Numbered from the stretch's first letter, positions 21,601 to 33,404 are shown. The stretch: 64,000 nt of DNA from Eonycteris spelaea (GCA_003508835.1 PUFA01000006.1:3720001-3784000), one strand, 5' to 3'. Notes: generated by a model not told the origin, from the letters alone. Numbers and translations are program-made.

Positions 21601-23839
21601 TGGCTTGGAGAAACTGGGGTCAAGTAAAGGAAGCCCCATGCCTCTCACCTCATATCACTCCCTGAAGATTGTGCTAGAGAACTCTGGGTGGGCACCCAGT
21701 CTGGGAATGCCTGAGCCTCTGCCCAGCACCCCTCTCCACGTGTGAAAGTCCTCAGTAGCCATTTAAAGACTGAATGACTGGAAAGGCCTGCCCTGCCTCC
21801 CCAGCATGGTGGCCGTGAGGATCCTGGGGGATGACAGCCATGTATTTTATACATTTTGAAGATGATGGTTTTGCCTGTAGTATCTGAAGTGCTCAGAGGC
21901 TGCCCTTCCTGCCATGGGTATGTTGACATTGAGCACCCTTGAAACAGAGTCTGGATTGAAGGCAGGACATGTGTGGTGAGTCAGGACCTTATCAAGCCTT
22001 ATCAAGCTCCTCAAGTCATCTGTGAATGACCTTGAACATGTCAGGGACTCTGTGGTCTTGTGCTGCTGACGGTACAGCATAGTTTATTGGGGGAAGCAAT
22101 CAGCCTCCTGCTCTTCTGAGTGCCTGATAGGACAGCTGCGTTCCTTGGAAAACTACCCAGCATGTCAGAGGTCAGCCAAGGTCAGAGAGAAACTGATCCA
22201 AGAGGAGGTCGATTTGGAGACGAGAAGGTAGCAGGGGAGGAGGAAAGAAAGGAAGAGATAGAGACAGGGTTACTTTATTGCGCCTACTTGACCTACACCA
22301 GGCAAAGCATGCCGGTTTTGGGTCCAGACCCAGCAAACCTCACAAGGAGCAGCCAAGCTCCTTGTGAATCCTTGGCAGACAGCTAGCCACAGAGCAGGCT
22401 GCACTACATCCAGAGGCCCAGGAGGCAGGCCAGGCACTGTCCAGCCTGGGATTGACCCTGAGCTTCAGGTCAAACTGGCTTCTTTGGCTTCCATCTCTGG
22501 CTGAAGAGGAGAAGGTCTTCGGCACTACTGTCGCCAACACAGCAGCAGAGTTTCCACCTCATCCCTGGGGCTGGGTGAAGAAGAGGGTTGGGGGCCTGGG
22601 TCCTGCCCTATAGACATGTCCACCCCACCCTCCCAAGCCACAGCCCACAGACCAAGGAAATCCGCACCGCACAGTGAGACGCCGGTGTACATGAGACTGA
22701 AGATTCCTAGAAAGTTGGCCTTGGATTCGCCTCGGATGGGGAACTTGGACTCAGCCGGATGGTTACTCATCTCTCTGTCTTGTTCAGGGCGACAGGGCTA
22801 GGACACCAGCTGCAGTTGCAGAATGGAGGGAAGGCACGGGGTGTGGGGCGGGGGACTCAGATTTCGATACTTTTTTCTATCATAAAACCCTTGACTTGAC
22901 AATTGCTTTGGGCCTGTTTGTGGGCTCAAAGCTTCGTGTTATTTTTTTTATTTTTTATTTTGTGCGAGATCCTGAAGTGACCTGTGATGGATAAATGGTG
23001 TTAACCTTGGAACTAGCTGTAGTTAATGCTCCTGCTGCTGCTCATCCTCTGTTGCTACAGCTATAAATTTTCATTCTTAAGACTTTTCTTATAACATAGC
23101 AAATGTAAAGTCCTGCAGAGGAACTAAATCGGATTTGACTCCTCCCTAATCATTCACAAACCGAATTCAAGTCTAGAGTTCTCTGGTCATTTCTTACTTT
23201 GCTTTAAAATAATTCTCATTTCTTCAGAGTACAATCCAGGCCATTCCCCCAAATCACTTCTAATGGGGGACAGAGCACCCAGCATAGCCCTGATTTTAAA
23301 GACAATTGGAGGAGACAGTGACAAAGCCAAGGCCAAGGACCATCCGTGCAGTTTGGGGTGTGGCAACTGCCCAGAGCATCCTCCGAGGACAGGGGCTGGA
23401 TGATAGGTGCTGGCTGCACTTCTGTTAGGTCTCAGGATTTGGGGTTCCAGCCTCAGCTCCCCTATTACCACCACCTCAGGAATGTAGGCAGAGGGCGTTT
23501 GACGGGAGGGCTGCATGGCAGGCCTTGCTCATTGGTGGTGCCCCTTGGTAGGACCAGGTCTCCTTTCTGTTCCCCCATTACCCCAATCTTGGTTTAGCTA
23601 CAGATGCCCTTATGGTTCTGACTAAATGCTGACGTCAAGGAGGATATGAGCCAGGGTTTCAGTTTTCCTGGATACCAAGGAGAGAGTGGATTAAAAAAAA
23701 AAATAGATCAAGTACCTAAATTGAAAAGATGCTTGAGTTAATCCCTAATGGAGTCAAGTCCAATGAGGGCAAAGTGTGCATGCCTCATGACATGTCCCTT
23801 CCTCTTTGCTCTTTAACTGTCCCAGCCTCAAAAACTGGC
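21601..23839. other. unique non-coding DNA
   Basis: About 2.2 kb without recognised gene or repeat. Several short open frames on both strands share no known domain. GC-rich segments occur near 22400-22700 but without island-level CpG. Confidence 0.4.
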
Positions 23840-24215
23840 AGAAAGCACAGTGCTGTCATTAATCTCTGCAAGACTTCTCTGGGAACCCAGATTAAGTAGC
23901 TCTGTGAAGAGAATCTGCTTATCAAAATACTGATGAATAGGCTGGGTCAAAGGTGAGAGTCAGAGGCTGCCAGCGCTGAATCATAAACCCTTGGATTAGA
24001 GCGAGTCGCTTGATCTTTATGCCTGTTTAAGCTGCTATAGAAATTTGCAATCTGCAGCCGATGCTCCTTTGATAGTCTTTCTTATCCAGAGTTTGTCTGT
24101 GGGCCAGCTACAACTCACTGGGTCACTGGGTAGCTGCTAGCAAATCATCTCCTGTGAATTCCTTTCCATCCTAACAGAAGCAATTACTCCATTCTATATA
24201 TACGAAGCTTTCCCC
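23840..24215. promoter_or_regulatory. candidate conserved non-coding element
   Basis: A non-repetitive block with even base composition and many developmental-factor-like words: TGTCATTAATCTC, AGGCTGGGTCAAAGGTGAG (nuclear-receptor half-site like), CCTTTGATAG (TCF/LEF like) and GCAATTACTCC (homeodomain core). Judged by texture only. Cross-species conservation was not tested. Confidence 0.25.
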
Positions 24216-24990
24216 CGTGTCTCAAAGCCCCTTTGAGCAGAGAGGCAGGTGAGGGAGATAGTCCACCTGGATATGTTTCGGTGTCTGCTTATGGTAGATC
24301 CAGTCCCTCTGTCCAAAAGCCACCCCTAAGAAACTTATTTATGGAGCAAGGAGATGCATTTCGATGTGCGAGGACCAGCCTGGAGATGGCCACAGGCCAC
24401 TTCATTGTTTTGTTTTTTTTTTTCCTTTGGGGTCTTTAGAAACAGTGAGAGGTCACACCACTGTTCTAGGTCTTTCTTAGCCACAGGAAGAGGGATGAGG
24501 GGGAAATGGCTGTCTGGCTCTCATACCTTCGGTCTTTGCAGTCACCCAGCTCTGTGTATGCCGCATCCACCTAAGGGTGAACCATTTCCCCCCTCCTCCC
24601 TATTCTATTCCTGCTCCCTGACCAGTGTGCCGCAGACCCAAAGGAAGCTTGGAAGGGAGGGAAGAAGGTGACATGCCCCACTCTTGAGACCACTGGGACA
24701 TCTCAGTTGAAAGAGCTTAGAGAACTTATGGGGGGGGGCGGGGGCGGCACTGCAAAGCGAGTGATCGTTGGCCACCTTTCGCTGTGGAGGATGGCATCTT
24801 CGCCTCTCTCCAAATTTGGTTCCCAATGGATGATTTGGGGGAATTTTTTGCAGACTGCTAATCCCACTCAGAAGTTTTTCTCCGTGTCTATCAAAGATCA
24901 TGGCCCTTCTTCATCTTTCCTGCCACAGTCAGCGCTTACAATTGTATGTTTTAGAGCCGGTGAGACACGTAGAGGCTAGCTTCTTAGGTT
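24216..24990. other. unique non-coding DNA
   Basis: No gene recognised. A G-rich run with nine or so G, C, then GGGGGCGG lies at about 24730-24748 and has quadruplex potential. Confidence 0.4.
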
Positions 24991-24994
24991 CAAC

Positions 24995-25093
24995 TTGATA
25001 GATGGGGAACCCTGGACTACAAAAGGTTAAATGACTTGTCCAAGGTCACACAATTAACTAATCGGGAAAGCCAGAATTATTGGGGTCTGACTT
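24995..25093 (-). repeat. MIR fragment (antisense)
   Basis: GGTTAAATGACTTGTCCAAG followed by GTCACACAATTAACTAATCG is the antisense MIR core region. Confidence 0.8.
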
Positions 25094-25180
25094 ATATATA
25101 ATGAAACATATAGATCAGTTTTGACAAATCCATGCACCTGTATAACCTACACCTCCACCAATGAACCAGAATTGGAATCA
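25094..25180 (-). repeat. old L1 3-prime fragment (antisense)
   Basis: TTTTGACAAATCCATGCACC, TGTATAACCTACACCTCCAC and AACCAGAATTGGAATCATT recall the reverse complement of an old L1 3-prime region (TTGACAAATGTATACACCTG ... ACCACCACCACAATCAAGAT). Confidence 0.5.
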
Positions 25181-25797
25181 TTCTCTTGGCCACAAATGCA
25201 AGATTACTGAAAGCACAGAGCCTAATGGGATTTCATCTTCCACTCAGGAAGGCCCTGTCTTCCTACTTGTCCACATTCCTTGAAGTGGCACATGGCATCA
25301 CCCGTTGCCTTTCCTCTTTTATCCCAACTGTATTATTCTTTGAAATGGAGTTCAGATTTTTACCTGGTCTAGGTTGGGTTCTCTAGGAAACTAGAAATAG
25401 TGGCGGATTCTAGGCTGTCCAGATTGAATCTGATGATCCTTGGCTCCTTCTTCAGAGCCACATAACACCTACCATCCTGTTACGGGCCTTCTCTGCTATT
25501 TCCACGACACTCACCTGCGTTTGGGTTGCTGGGACCATCCCCACGTGGCCCGGTTTGCTTTCAGACCCCCAGCCTAAGCGGATCTGACCATCCAGCTTAA
25601 TTTCAAAGGAAAGAGTAACTAGCAGCTATAGATGCCGAGTGATGTGGGGAAGGATGATTCTGTGTCTGGGAATGTGTGTGACAAGTGGAGGAGGAACGCC
25701 TGTGAAATTAAGCTTCTGTTTGACTCATCTTTGTTTTCCAGGAACTGGAGGAGGTATGCATTTCAGACTGTTCACATCCATTCCACCTTAAGCGTTG
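25181..25797. other. unique non-coding DNA
   Basis: No gene recognised. Confidence 0.4.
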
Positions 25798-25823
25798 CTT
25801 TTTTTTCCCCTTCTTTTTCTTTC

Positions 25824-25871
<48 letters not shown>

Positions 25872-25997
25872 TTTCTTTCTTTCTTTCCTTCCTTCCTTCC
25901 TTCCTTCCTTCCTTCCTTCCTTCCTTCCTTCCTTCCTTCCTTCTTTCTTCTTCCTTTCTTTCCTTTCTTTCCTTTCTTTCTTTTTTTTCTTTCTTTT
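25798..25997 (-). repeat. (TTTC)n / (TTCC)n polypyrimidine microsatellite
   Basis: Two hundred bases of almost pure pyrimidine on the plus strand. (TTTC)n at about 25817-25886 passes into (TTCC)n at about 25887-25941, then mixed TTTC. Long open frames on both strands here are artefacts of the repeat (Phe/Leu/Ser-rich one way, Lys/Glu/Arg-rich the other). Confidence 0.95.
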
Positions 25998-26855
25998 GCA
26001 TCCATTGTTTCTTTCCCTCCCACTGTCATTCAGAGTAACAGCAGCTGTGAGCACTGCACTGGGGTTACCTCCCGAAAGGGAACTGCTTATCTTCCATCTG
26101 TATCTGTGGAGTGAGAAAACATGTCTCTACGTCAGCAAAACTGGGTAATCATGAGGCCCCCTTGTTTCTAAGGATCTTTATCTGATTCCCTTGCCTGACT
26201 CTGAAAACCCAAGTCTCCTGACTTGCCTTCAATGTTCCTTTCACAAAGAGCTGCCTGTCTTTGTTGAAATCTGTGGTCCTCTGTCCTGTTGAAACCTGTA
26301 GTTCATCTCCTAGACTCCCAGCATTTCTGAAGTAGGTAGACAAACTGGGAGGGGATGGGAAATGTGGAGAGTCACACAGTAATGCAATGGAGCAAAACAC
26401 ATGCCAGGATGTTAGCAGAGGTTTGGCGGGTAGAGGAGGAGGAGGTGGTGCTGGTGGGAGGGAATGAGGGAGGAGAAAGGGGAAGGGGAAAGAGAAATGA
26501 CTCAGTACTTACACTACACTGTAAGCATGTGCGTAAGTGTGAACATAATTAATTCCTACAGTCCTTCAGCAGAAGAGAGGATTACAGATCTGGATTTCTG
26601 AGTGTTCCTGCTCCTTTTCTCTGTGGCTAATCTCAGCTACAGTCTGATAAACTTTTCATGGGGTCAGGGGTGGGGGTTGTGTCAAGAGCAGGAGAGGCAG
26701 AGAGCGTGCAGTACCCACACTAGCTGGCTATGTGTTTGGACAGACAGCTGTTTCATTGATACTGGATAAAACTTCAACTGTGTTTTTAATTTCCTTTAAC
26801 AGAAATGACAGCATTGTCTGTGATCTCTTGCTTACAGGTGATGCCTGTCTTTTGG
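25998..26855. other. unique non-coding DNA
   Basis: No gene or repeat recognised. Confidence 0.4.
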
Positions 26856-26864
26856 ATGTTTTGG

Positions 26865-27795
26865 CCTTTTTAAATTCTTTTTTTTTTAAATGGCCCTAAC
26901 TATCCAAATCTGAACTCATCACTTCTTACCTCAGCCTCCAACCACTTGTTTCTTTCCCTTTGACAATGCCACCTTCACCTCATAGCCATCAAGTTGCAGA
27001 ATTCAGAATTGCCTCTTGCTTTAAGCCCCCTTACCTGTTCTTCTCCAAGCATCTTAGATATTTGCCTTGTGGCATCATTCAGATCTCTTTCTCTCCCATT
27101 GCCAATGCGAAGGCCCGCCCCTGATCGCTGCCAGCCTGGGCCTTTGTAAAAGCTCTCTAGTGTTCTCATCACCCCTAGCCTATTCTCATCCCTACAAAAA
27201 GCTGAAGTCTGTAAGATTCTCCTTTAATTATGTTAATCTGCTGTTCGCAAGGCTCCAACTGCTCCCTACTGCTTATTGGATAAAGCCCAGACTTCTCTGT
27301 GTGGGATTCAGACCTCTCTGAAATCTGGCCTCCTTCCTCCCTATCAAATTTTCTTCGTCTCTGCCTTCTTTACAAAAATCCTCCTCCTGGGCCAGGAGGG
27401 CAGGGAGCATGTGCTGTACTTTGGGCTTTTCCCATGCTGCTCTCATGGTCTCCCGTGTTCCCCAGAAGCTGGCTTAATTCTAACCCACCTGCCTAAACTT
27501 TCCCCCCGCCCCCTCCAAGGTGAAACACAGCGCATTTTCTTATCAAAGCTGGCTCGCCTCCTGAGTGTGCCAGCTGCTCTCTTGGCCTCTAGGCACTCGC
27601 TGCTGAATCTCTTTTTCAGTCCTCATTTGCTGTATTGTCGGCTACTATTGCATCATCTCCTCAGTTAAATCATAAGCCTTAGAGTAGAGCAACTAGGTCT
27701 TGCATTTCTTTCTGATCTAGCCCAGTGCTTGGCCCCGTGCAGCACACTCACAGGCCTCCACACATTCTTTTGGAGCGACTGAAGCACGCTACTTG
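26865..27795 (+). repeat. L2 LINE 3-prime region, long sense copy
   Basis: A long decayed L2 with its order kept: CTCCAACTGCTCCCTACTGC, TTGGATAAAGCCCAGACTTC, TGAAATCTGGCCTCCTTCCT, CTCTCTTGGCCTCTAGGCAC, a TAAATCATAAGCCTTAGAGT segment where the L2 tail has TAAGCTCCTTGAGGGCAGGG, and CTAGCCCAGTGCTTGGCCCC. Degenerate open frames inside have no coding value. Confidence 0.75.
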
Positions 27796-29262
27796 GGCAA
27801 ACTTCCGAGTGACTCTGAATATTCAGCTATAACATGGTCTCTAGATCAAGGTGGAGTATGAGTTTTCTTTGGGGTCATTAGTCAATCTGCCCATAAGAGA
27901 GTGTTGCATGCAGAGCTACAGGCTCTGCATGGCACACAGCTCCTCCCACCCCACTCCCCATCTGAGGAGTGTGCTCAGGGTCTGGCTATCACCACTGTCC
28001 CTCCCCCTGTCTTAGTTTGGGATTTCACTCATGTTGCCAGGATCCTATTCCTGGCTTTGCCTCAATCTGATTCCACCTCCCTCCTGGATGATGTTCTTCT
28101 TTCTGCTTTATTTTGGCTGCCAATTTTACTGCTCTGCTGCTTACAGGTCTGTGTGCTTAAGGTGTGCCCACAGGAAAATTTGCCAAGATTCTCACCCCAC
28201 ATGTGACTTCTTCCTTAGAGTAGTAATTTAAGAGATGTGAGCATTCTGTTTCCAAATGCCATTAAGCCTATAGGGGCCAAATCCAACTGTGACAGCCAAA
28301 ATGTAGGAGATTTTAGGGGAAAAATCCCTTAGTGAAAATGTAGATGGTCCTCTGAAAACACAGCTAAAGGAGCCAGAAGCATTCAGACCCATTTCTAATC
28401 TAAGAACAGTTTATTCTCTAAGAGCAGACAACCAGCAAATCTGGGTCCAGGTGTCTGCTTACTACAAACACAGTGGAATTCTCCAAGTCCTAGCAGGCTT
28501 TTGACCAGCTTGGGAAAAAAAACTGCTGTGTAAATACTTGTGGGGCAGTGGGATAAGGAAGGTGTTACGTGTCAGATTATTGTACCAAAGCCAAATGCAA
28601 AGCAAGGAAGAAAGTTATACAAATTTGGCTTGAGGTAAGCAGGCCCCGGACACACCTTAGAAGTCTTTGTTGTGGCAGGATTTGGTCTGTGGCCCTCAAA
28701 GCTTTTTCCTGCTCGTCAAGGGGGAGACGGAAGGAATTCCCCACGGCGGCGTGTTCTCATCTGCTAGAGGCAGAGCCTTGTCCGTTTGACGGGCCGTTCT
28801 GACATAACTCAGGCGTTCTTGTGCAGAGGCCCATGGGTGTTGTTTAGGCATCAAATCCACTTGGGAAAACGTGGGAGCCACTGATGTCAGTGGGTCCTCA
28901 GAGTACAGCTGCTGATTCGCAGGGCATGTTTGCTTCACTGGTCTGAACAAGAGGTAAATAACCGCAGCGTTAGAAAGGACCTGAGAACTTGCCTTCTTCA
29001 ACTTTTCACAAGGTAAAGAGGTGCCCGGTTCCGTGACGTGTGGCCACCGGCCTGCTTGACCTGTCCCCACAGTAGGTGTTCTCTTGGAGCCGCCTATTCT
29101 GCTGCTTCTAAGTACAAAAACGGACTTCCTTTTCAAACATGAACAGGCAAGTCACAAGAGAAGCACTACAAACGAAAATCCGTTCAAGATCTTTGATAAT
29201 TGAAGAAAGGCAAACGAAAACAAGGAGAGGCTGTTCTTTCCCCTAACACACTGGCAGAGAGT
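27796..29262. other. unique non-coding DNA
   Basis: No gene recognised. A 146-codon minus-strand frame (28696-29136) lacks any known domain. A GC-rich segment with several CpGs lies around 28700-28800. Confidence 0.4.
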
Positions 29263-29264
29263 TT

Positions 29265-29537
29265 CTCAAAGACTGGTACTCAGTGTAGATGAAGATTTGA
29301 GGAATGGGCCCACACTTGTTTTTCTGAGGACTGTTTGGCAAAATGTGTTATAAGCCTTAAAATCTATATATCCTTTGAGTTGGCAATGCCATTTCTAGTG
29401 CTTCATCTTAAGGAAATAATCGTGTTTGTGTGGCAAGGCTTTAGCTGTGAGGATATTCCTAGTGGTGATGCTTGTAATAAAACCTGAGAAGGGGTCAAGT
29501 CTCCAACAATAGGGGATCTATTAAGTCAGTGTGCCAT
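29265..29537 (+). repeat. old L1 3-prime ORF2-region fragment (sense), upstream part
   Basis: L1-specific phrases in order: GTGTTATAAGCCTTAAAATC, CCTTTGAGTTGGCAATGCCA, TTTCTAGTGCTTCATCTTAA, GGAAATAATCGTGTTTGTGT, GCTTTAGCTGTGAGGATATT and CCAACAATAGGGGATCTATT. It is too decayed to encode protein and is interrupted by a MIR. Confidence 0.8.
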
Positions 29538-29539
29538 TC

Positions 29540-29759
29540 CGAAGCATTTCTTAGGCATTTTATTTGAATAAACTCAATTAAGTATCCTCACAATGTGACA
29601 AGGGGGTAGGCCTATTATTTTGGTAATTTTGCAGATAAAGAAACTGAGCCATGAAGAGGACTGGTAACTAGCGAAACAGTATAGGTGGCCAGGTGGAGGT
29701 GGTATGTGTACCTAGGCGGTCTAGCTAGAGCTCACATTCTTAACTCGTGTGCGCCACTG
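29540..29759 (-). repeat. MIR SINE (antisense) nested in an L1
   Basis: Antisense MIR with TAAACTCAATTAAGTATCCT, TGCAGATAAAGAAACTGAGC, a decayed AGCTAGAGCTCACATTCTTA and GTGCGCCACTG at the tRNA-related end. The flanking L1 sequence resumes after it. Confidence 0.75.
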
Positions 29760-29762
29760 TCT

Positions 29763-29915
29763 CTTAGACAGACATGCAGAGTAGAAAATATGTACTAAGT
29801 GGTATGAAGAATACCATCCCGTTTTTGTTTAAAATATCAAAGACTTCCAGAATATACATAACATTACTTTTATAATTAGAAAAAATTTGGTTAAAAAATC
29901 TATCTTTTATATTCA
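29763..29915 (+). repeat. old L1 fragment (sense), downstream part
   Basis: TAGAAAATATGTACTAAGTG and ATACCATCCCGTTTTTGTTT match the L1 region that normally follows the upstream fragment (sequences around CAGTATGATCCCATTTTTGT). This supports one element split by the MIR. Confidence 0.5.
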
Positions 29916-30269
29916 GCCAAGCCCTGATTTTTCTGTCGCCTTTACCCATTTTTAAACTCATTCATTTGCCGTATTTTCATTGAGTTCTTCTAAGAGGCTG
30001 GGCATGGTGAGAGCCACTTTGGGTCAGCAGAGTGGAAGACTGGCCACGCCCAGCTGTTTCAGAACTTCCTTGCCATGGGGAATAACACACAAGTAAACAG
30101 ACCCTGAGGACTGTCATTTGTTGATGTCAGCTGTGTGCTGGGCTTTCTTTTAAGTGACGTTGATGTTTCATATATTTACTCTTTTTGTCCTTTATATACC
30201 TTTTAAGCTGCAAGGCCACCTGGTCAGTAGGGCTAGGAGTCATCTCTGACAAGGACTCCCCAGCCCAAG

Positions 30270-30665
30270 CTTCTAAACTCCTTCAGCCTCTCCTACTACT
30301 AACTCATTACAGTCCAGCCACGCTGGCCTTCTTTTCTGCCTCAGGACCTTTGCCCTTGACATTCTCTCTGCCCAGAACACTCACTCTCCTTATCATGCAT
30401 CTCACAGAGTCCCCCACTGAGCTCCCCATCCCATGTGGCTTCCTCTCACTTCCACAGTCATTCTCCGTCACTTTTTGTCACATCACCTTGTTTGATTTTC
30501 TTTGTGGCAGTTATCACTATCTGAAACAGAACACTGTTTCACTCGCTGGATTATACGCTCCATAGAAACACAGTCCTTGTCTTCTTGTTCACCATGGTAT
30601 CCCCAACGCCTAGTATGGTCCCTGCACAGAGTAGGTGGTGCTGGAGATGGGGGGGGGAATGAATA
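30270..30665 (+). repeat. L2 LINE 3-prime region (sense)
   Basis: Good L2 order: TCTGCCTCAGGACCTTTGCC, CTCTCTGCCCAGAACACTCA, GCAGTTATCACTATCTGAAA, ATTATACGCTCCATAGAAAC, TGGTATCCCCAACGCCTAGT and a terminal GAATGAATAAATGAAGG. Confidence 0.85.
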
Positions 30666-30695
30666 AATGAAGGATGAAGACCACATGGTCTAGAG

Positions 30696-30942
30696 CAGTG
30701 GTCTTCACAGTGAGATCTGCATGCTGGAGGCTGTGGAAAGAGAAATGATCCACCGTAAGGCAGGAGGAATATAAGATAGACGAATAGATAAGTAGGTGAA
30801 GAGACACACATATATATCATTCTTTTTATTTTTATGAATGACAGAGTCTGAATGTGATTTGGAAAGAAATAAATATATATATATGTGGGTATTTTTAAAT
30901 GTTTTCTGCTAAAGCATGTGACAAAAAGCTTTGGGGATCCCT
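30696..30942 (+). mobile_element. hAT MITE bounded by an 8-bp target duplication
   Basis: Starts CAGTGGTCTTCACAGTG and ends GCTTTGGGGATCCCTG, so the ends form the imperfect inverted terminal repeat (CAG...CTG) of mammalian hAT elements. The interior is AT-rich with TATATA runs. Flanks are GTCTAGAG (30688-30695) and GTCTAGAA (30943-30950), an 8-bp duplication with one difference, as expected for hAT transposition. Confidence 0.75.
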
Positions 30943-30950
30943 GGTCTAGA

Positions 30951-31394
30951 AGGGGAGACAGATGAGGAAACAGGCCGCTCCAATGTGGTATTGCAGGTAC
31001 TGCCCTCAGGGTGCGTACAGAACGCCACAGAAGTGTGCGGAGGGTTAGTTACCCAACCTGCCTTGAGGGTTGAATAACTGTGAAAACTAACATTTTAAGT
31101 TGTTTTGTTAATATTAGTAATTATTGTTTTTAAAACTGTCCAAAAATATACAAGACTTTATTTTTAGACTATTAACGCAATATAAATGACCATAGCCCTT
31201 AGGTCATTTCCCTAATAAATGGTGAAAGAGAGAGCACTCAAGATTTCACAAGTGACCAGTTGGAGAGGTTATTTCCAAAGGGCTCAAATTTGGCTGTTAA
31301 TGACTTGTGGTTAAGTGTCTAAGTTGTCCTTGCTTTCTGAACTGCATTTCAATCTGAAAAATAGAAAAATAAACATGTCTTTAAATCCTGGTCT
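30951..31394. other. unique non-coding DNA
   Basis: No gene recognised; AT-rich from 31080 to 31180. Confidence 0.4.
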
Positions 31395-31620
31395 TGTAGC
31401 TAGAGAGGCAGTAGGTGTAGCAGTAAAAGAACTTGGGCTTTGGAGTTTTTCAAATCTCACTCCTGCCTTTCTTTCGACATAACTTTGAAGGAAGTCACAT
31501 TTCTTGGATCCCTCATCTACAAAATGGGCATACAAATGCCTGCCTCAGAGGCATCATGCTGTGAAGATGAAACAAAACAGTGCACCTGAAGGGCCCAACA
31601 CAGTGCTTGGTGTCTGGCGG
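31395..31620 (+). repeat. MIR SINE
   Basis: Sense MIR, nearly complete: GGGCTTTGGAGTTTTTCAAA, TTCTTGGATCCCTCATCTAC, AAAATGGGCATACAAATGCC, AAGATGAAACAAAACAGTGC and CCAACACAGTGCTTGGTGTC. Confidence 0.85.
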
Positions 31621-32955
31621 ATCTTCCTGAATGTCAGTTTCTTCCCAGTTCCTCTATTAAAAGAGAAAACTCTATGTCATTTAGAAAAAACCTAAACGTA
31701 CATCCATCTTTCTGAATACCATCAAGAACATGCCTCTTCTTTCTGTACTTGATTAAACCGAGTTGGGCTTGAATATACTCTTCTTTAAATAATTTACATT
31801 GATTTCATGCAAACCACAGCCATCTTTCCCGGGGCCGTATGACCCCTGAGACTTTGCTGCTGATACCATCCGGCTAACCCTCTTTTCCTCCTGGGCTCAA
31901 GCACAAATGAAGCTGCAGCTGGATTTCTGTACTACAAATAGCTCTTGTCTTCTGAGCCTGAAGGGTTGGAGTAGGGCTGTAGCAGGGTAAACAGAGAGAA
32001 GCTGGAACCTTGGCCTGGGAACCACCTGTATCCAGGGAGCGAGGCCTCTTGTAGAGTGGGGGAGGAGGGCTGGGTGGCCTGTTTGGAGGAGAGGAATTGG
32101 TTCAGGAAGGGGAGGACTGAGCTGGGAAGAGCTCAGCAGATTCCCTGGCATGCACTGCAGAAGGATTCCCTGAAGGGCTGCACAGAAAGAAATGTGCTGT
32201 GTGCTTGGCAGTCCAGAAACCACAGAGAACCTGGCAATGCTTTTTGAGGATTTGGGAGCAGAAAAGCAGACTCCCTAGGTGGTTATTTATAGAGCCGGCA
32301 GCAGTAATGATCAGTTAGAAAAAATAAATTATAACTCAGTTGAACCTGAAATAACTTTTCTTTTGCAACCCCAGGCATTCCGCATGGGCTGCTTGCATAC
32401 CACTCCCTCTTGATAGTGTTCCTGGAGGCCATGGGTCCCCGCCAGGCTCTCTCATGCCCTCCCCAAAGCTTTAGAGTGGTCAACAAGGCAGCAAAGAGGG
32501 AGTTTTTGGCTAGAGACATGGAATTTGGGCTGGACGACTCCTTTCTTTCCCCCTGTACCCTCCAAATGGCAAAACTGTCCCTTCTTTCCTCCCTAAACAT
32601 GTCTTTAACATGTGGCAAAAGGTGAACCTCATTGGGTGTGTGGAACCCTGCCATGCTGAGCCTCTAGCATTCACACACCTTGTTCACATGAGCGTGTGCA
32701 CACCAGCGACTGTGTTTTAGCTGCAGTGAGAGCTTCTTACCTTAGTGCCTTCTGAGAAGCTGGTTGCTGACTTTGAGTTCACAGACCCCAAGTCTTTCAT
32801 TCCACCTCAGCCAGTAAGCAAGACCACGATGATGTTCACACTGACAGTTTGGCAGTGGGGTCACCTTGAGCTGCCGGACCCATCACTTGGCTCATGACAC
32901 TTGGGCATCCATCCTGTTTCCCTTCTTTCACCCATCTGCTCCTCTTTTCTATTCC
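31621..32955. other. unique non-coding DNA
   Basis: No gene recognised. Open frames of 108-123 codons on the minus strand (31897-32223, 32283-32654) have no identifiable domain. Confidence 0.4.
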
Positions 32956-32957
32956 TT

Positions 32958-33055
32958 TCTTCATTAATTCATTTGCTCTTCAATCAACAAGCATTGGGTC
33001 TCTACAATGTGCCAGGTATCCAGCTAGAGGCTGCAAACTGGGGGGCATTGAAGGT
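32958..33055 (-). repeat. L2 3-prime end (antisense), interrupted
   Basis: TTCATTAATTCATTTGCTCT, TCAATCAACAAGCATTGGGT and CTACAATGTGCCAGGTATCC are the reverse-complement L2 tail. The matching continuation resumes only at about 33405. Confidence 0.7.
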
Positions 33056-33205
33056 GATCTGGCCTGCAGATGCAGTTTATTTGGCTCACAACATGGTGTC
33101 TTAAATTTGAATTTGCTGCTGACACATAAAGATGGGGTGATTTCATATGAGAATGCTGATACCTGGCTTCTCCCCAGAAATGTGAAGTTTGGGTAATGCT
33201 GGCCC
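33056..33205. repeat. probable DNA-transposon relic inserted in the L2-linked repeat
   Basis: A block with phrases such as CAGTTTATTTGGCTCACAAC, TTAAATTTGAATTTGCTGCT, ACCTGGCTTCTCCCCAGAAA and TTTGGGTAATGCTGGCCCCC, which I recall from a dispersed mammalian repeat. It separates two parts of one older element. Family not assigned. Confidence 0.4.
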
Positions 33206-33404
33206 CCAGTCCCACATGATAGTATTTTCGTCGTTAGTTAAGTTCAGTCCCTTTGATTCATCACAGATCCTGAGACTTCCAGTTGTCTGGCTAACACCAA
33301 GACAGCAACCATCGAGGTCCCATAAATGGGCTGCTTTACCCGTTTATGTGACCTGCCTGGCCCCGTCGTCACTTGAATCTGTGACTCCTAATGCAGACTC
33401 TAAT

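Noticed and set aside
25632..26148. 160-codon plus-strand frame and several minus-strand Lys/Glu-rich frames
   Set aside because: They are generated by the (TTTC)n/(TTCC)n tract.
31897..32654. Minus-strand frames of 108 and 123 codons
   Set aside because: No recognisable domain, no exon signals, and overlapping frames on the other strand.
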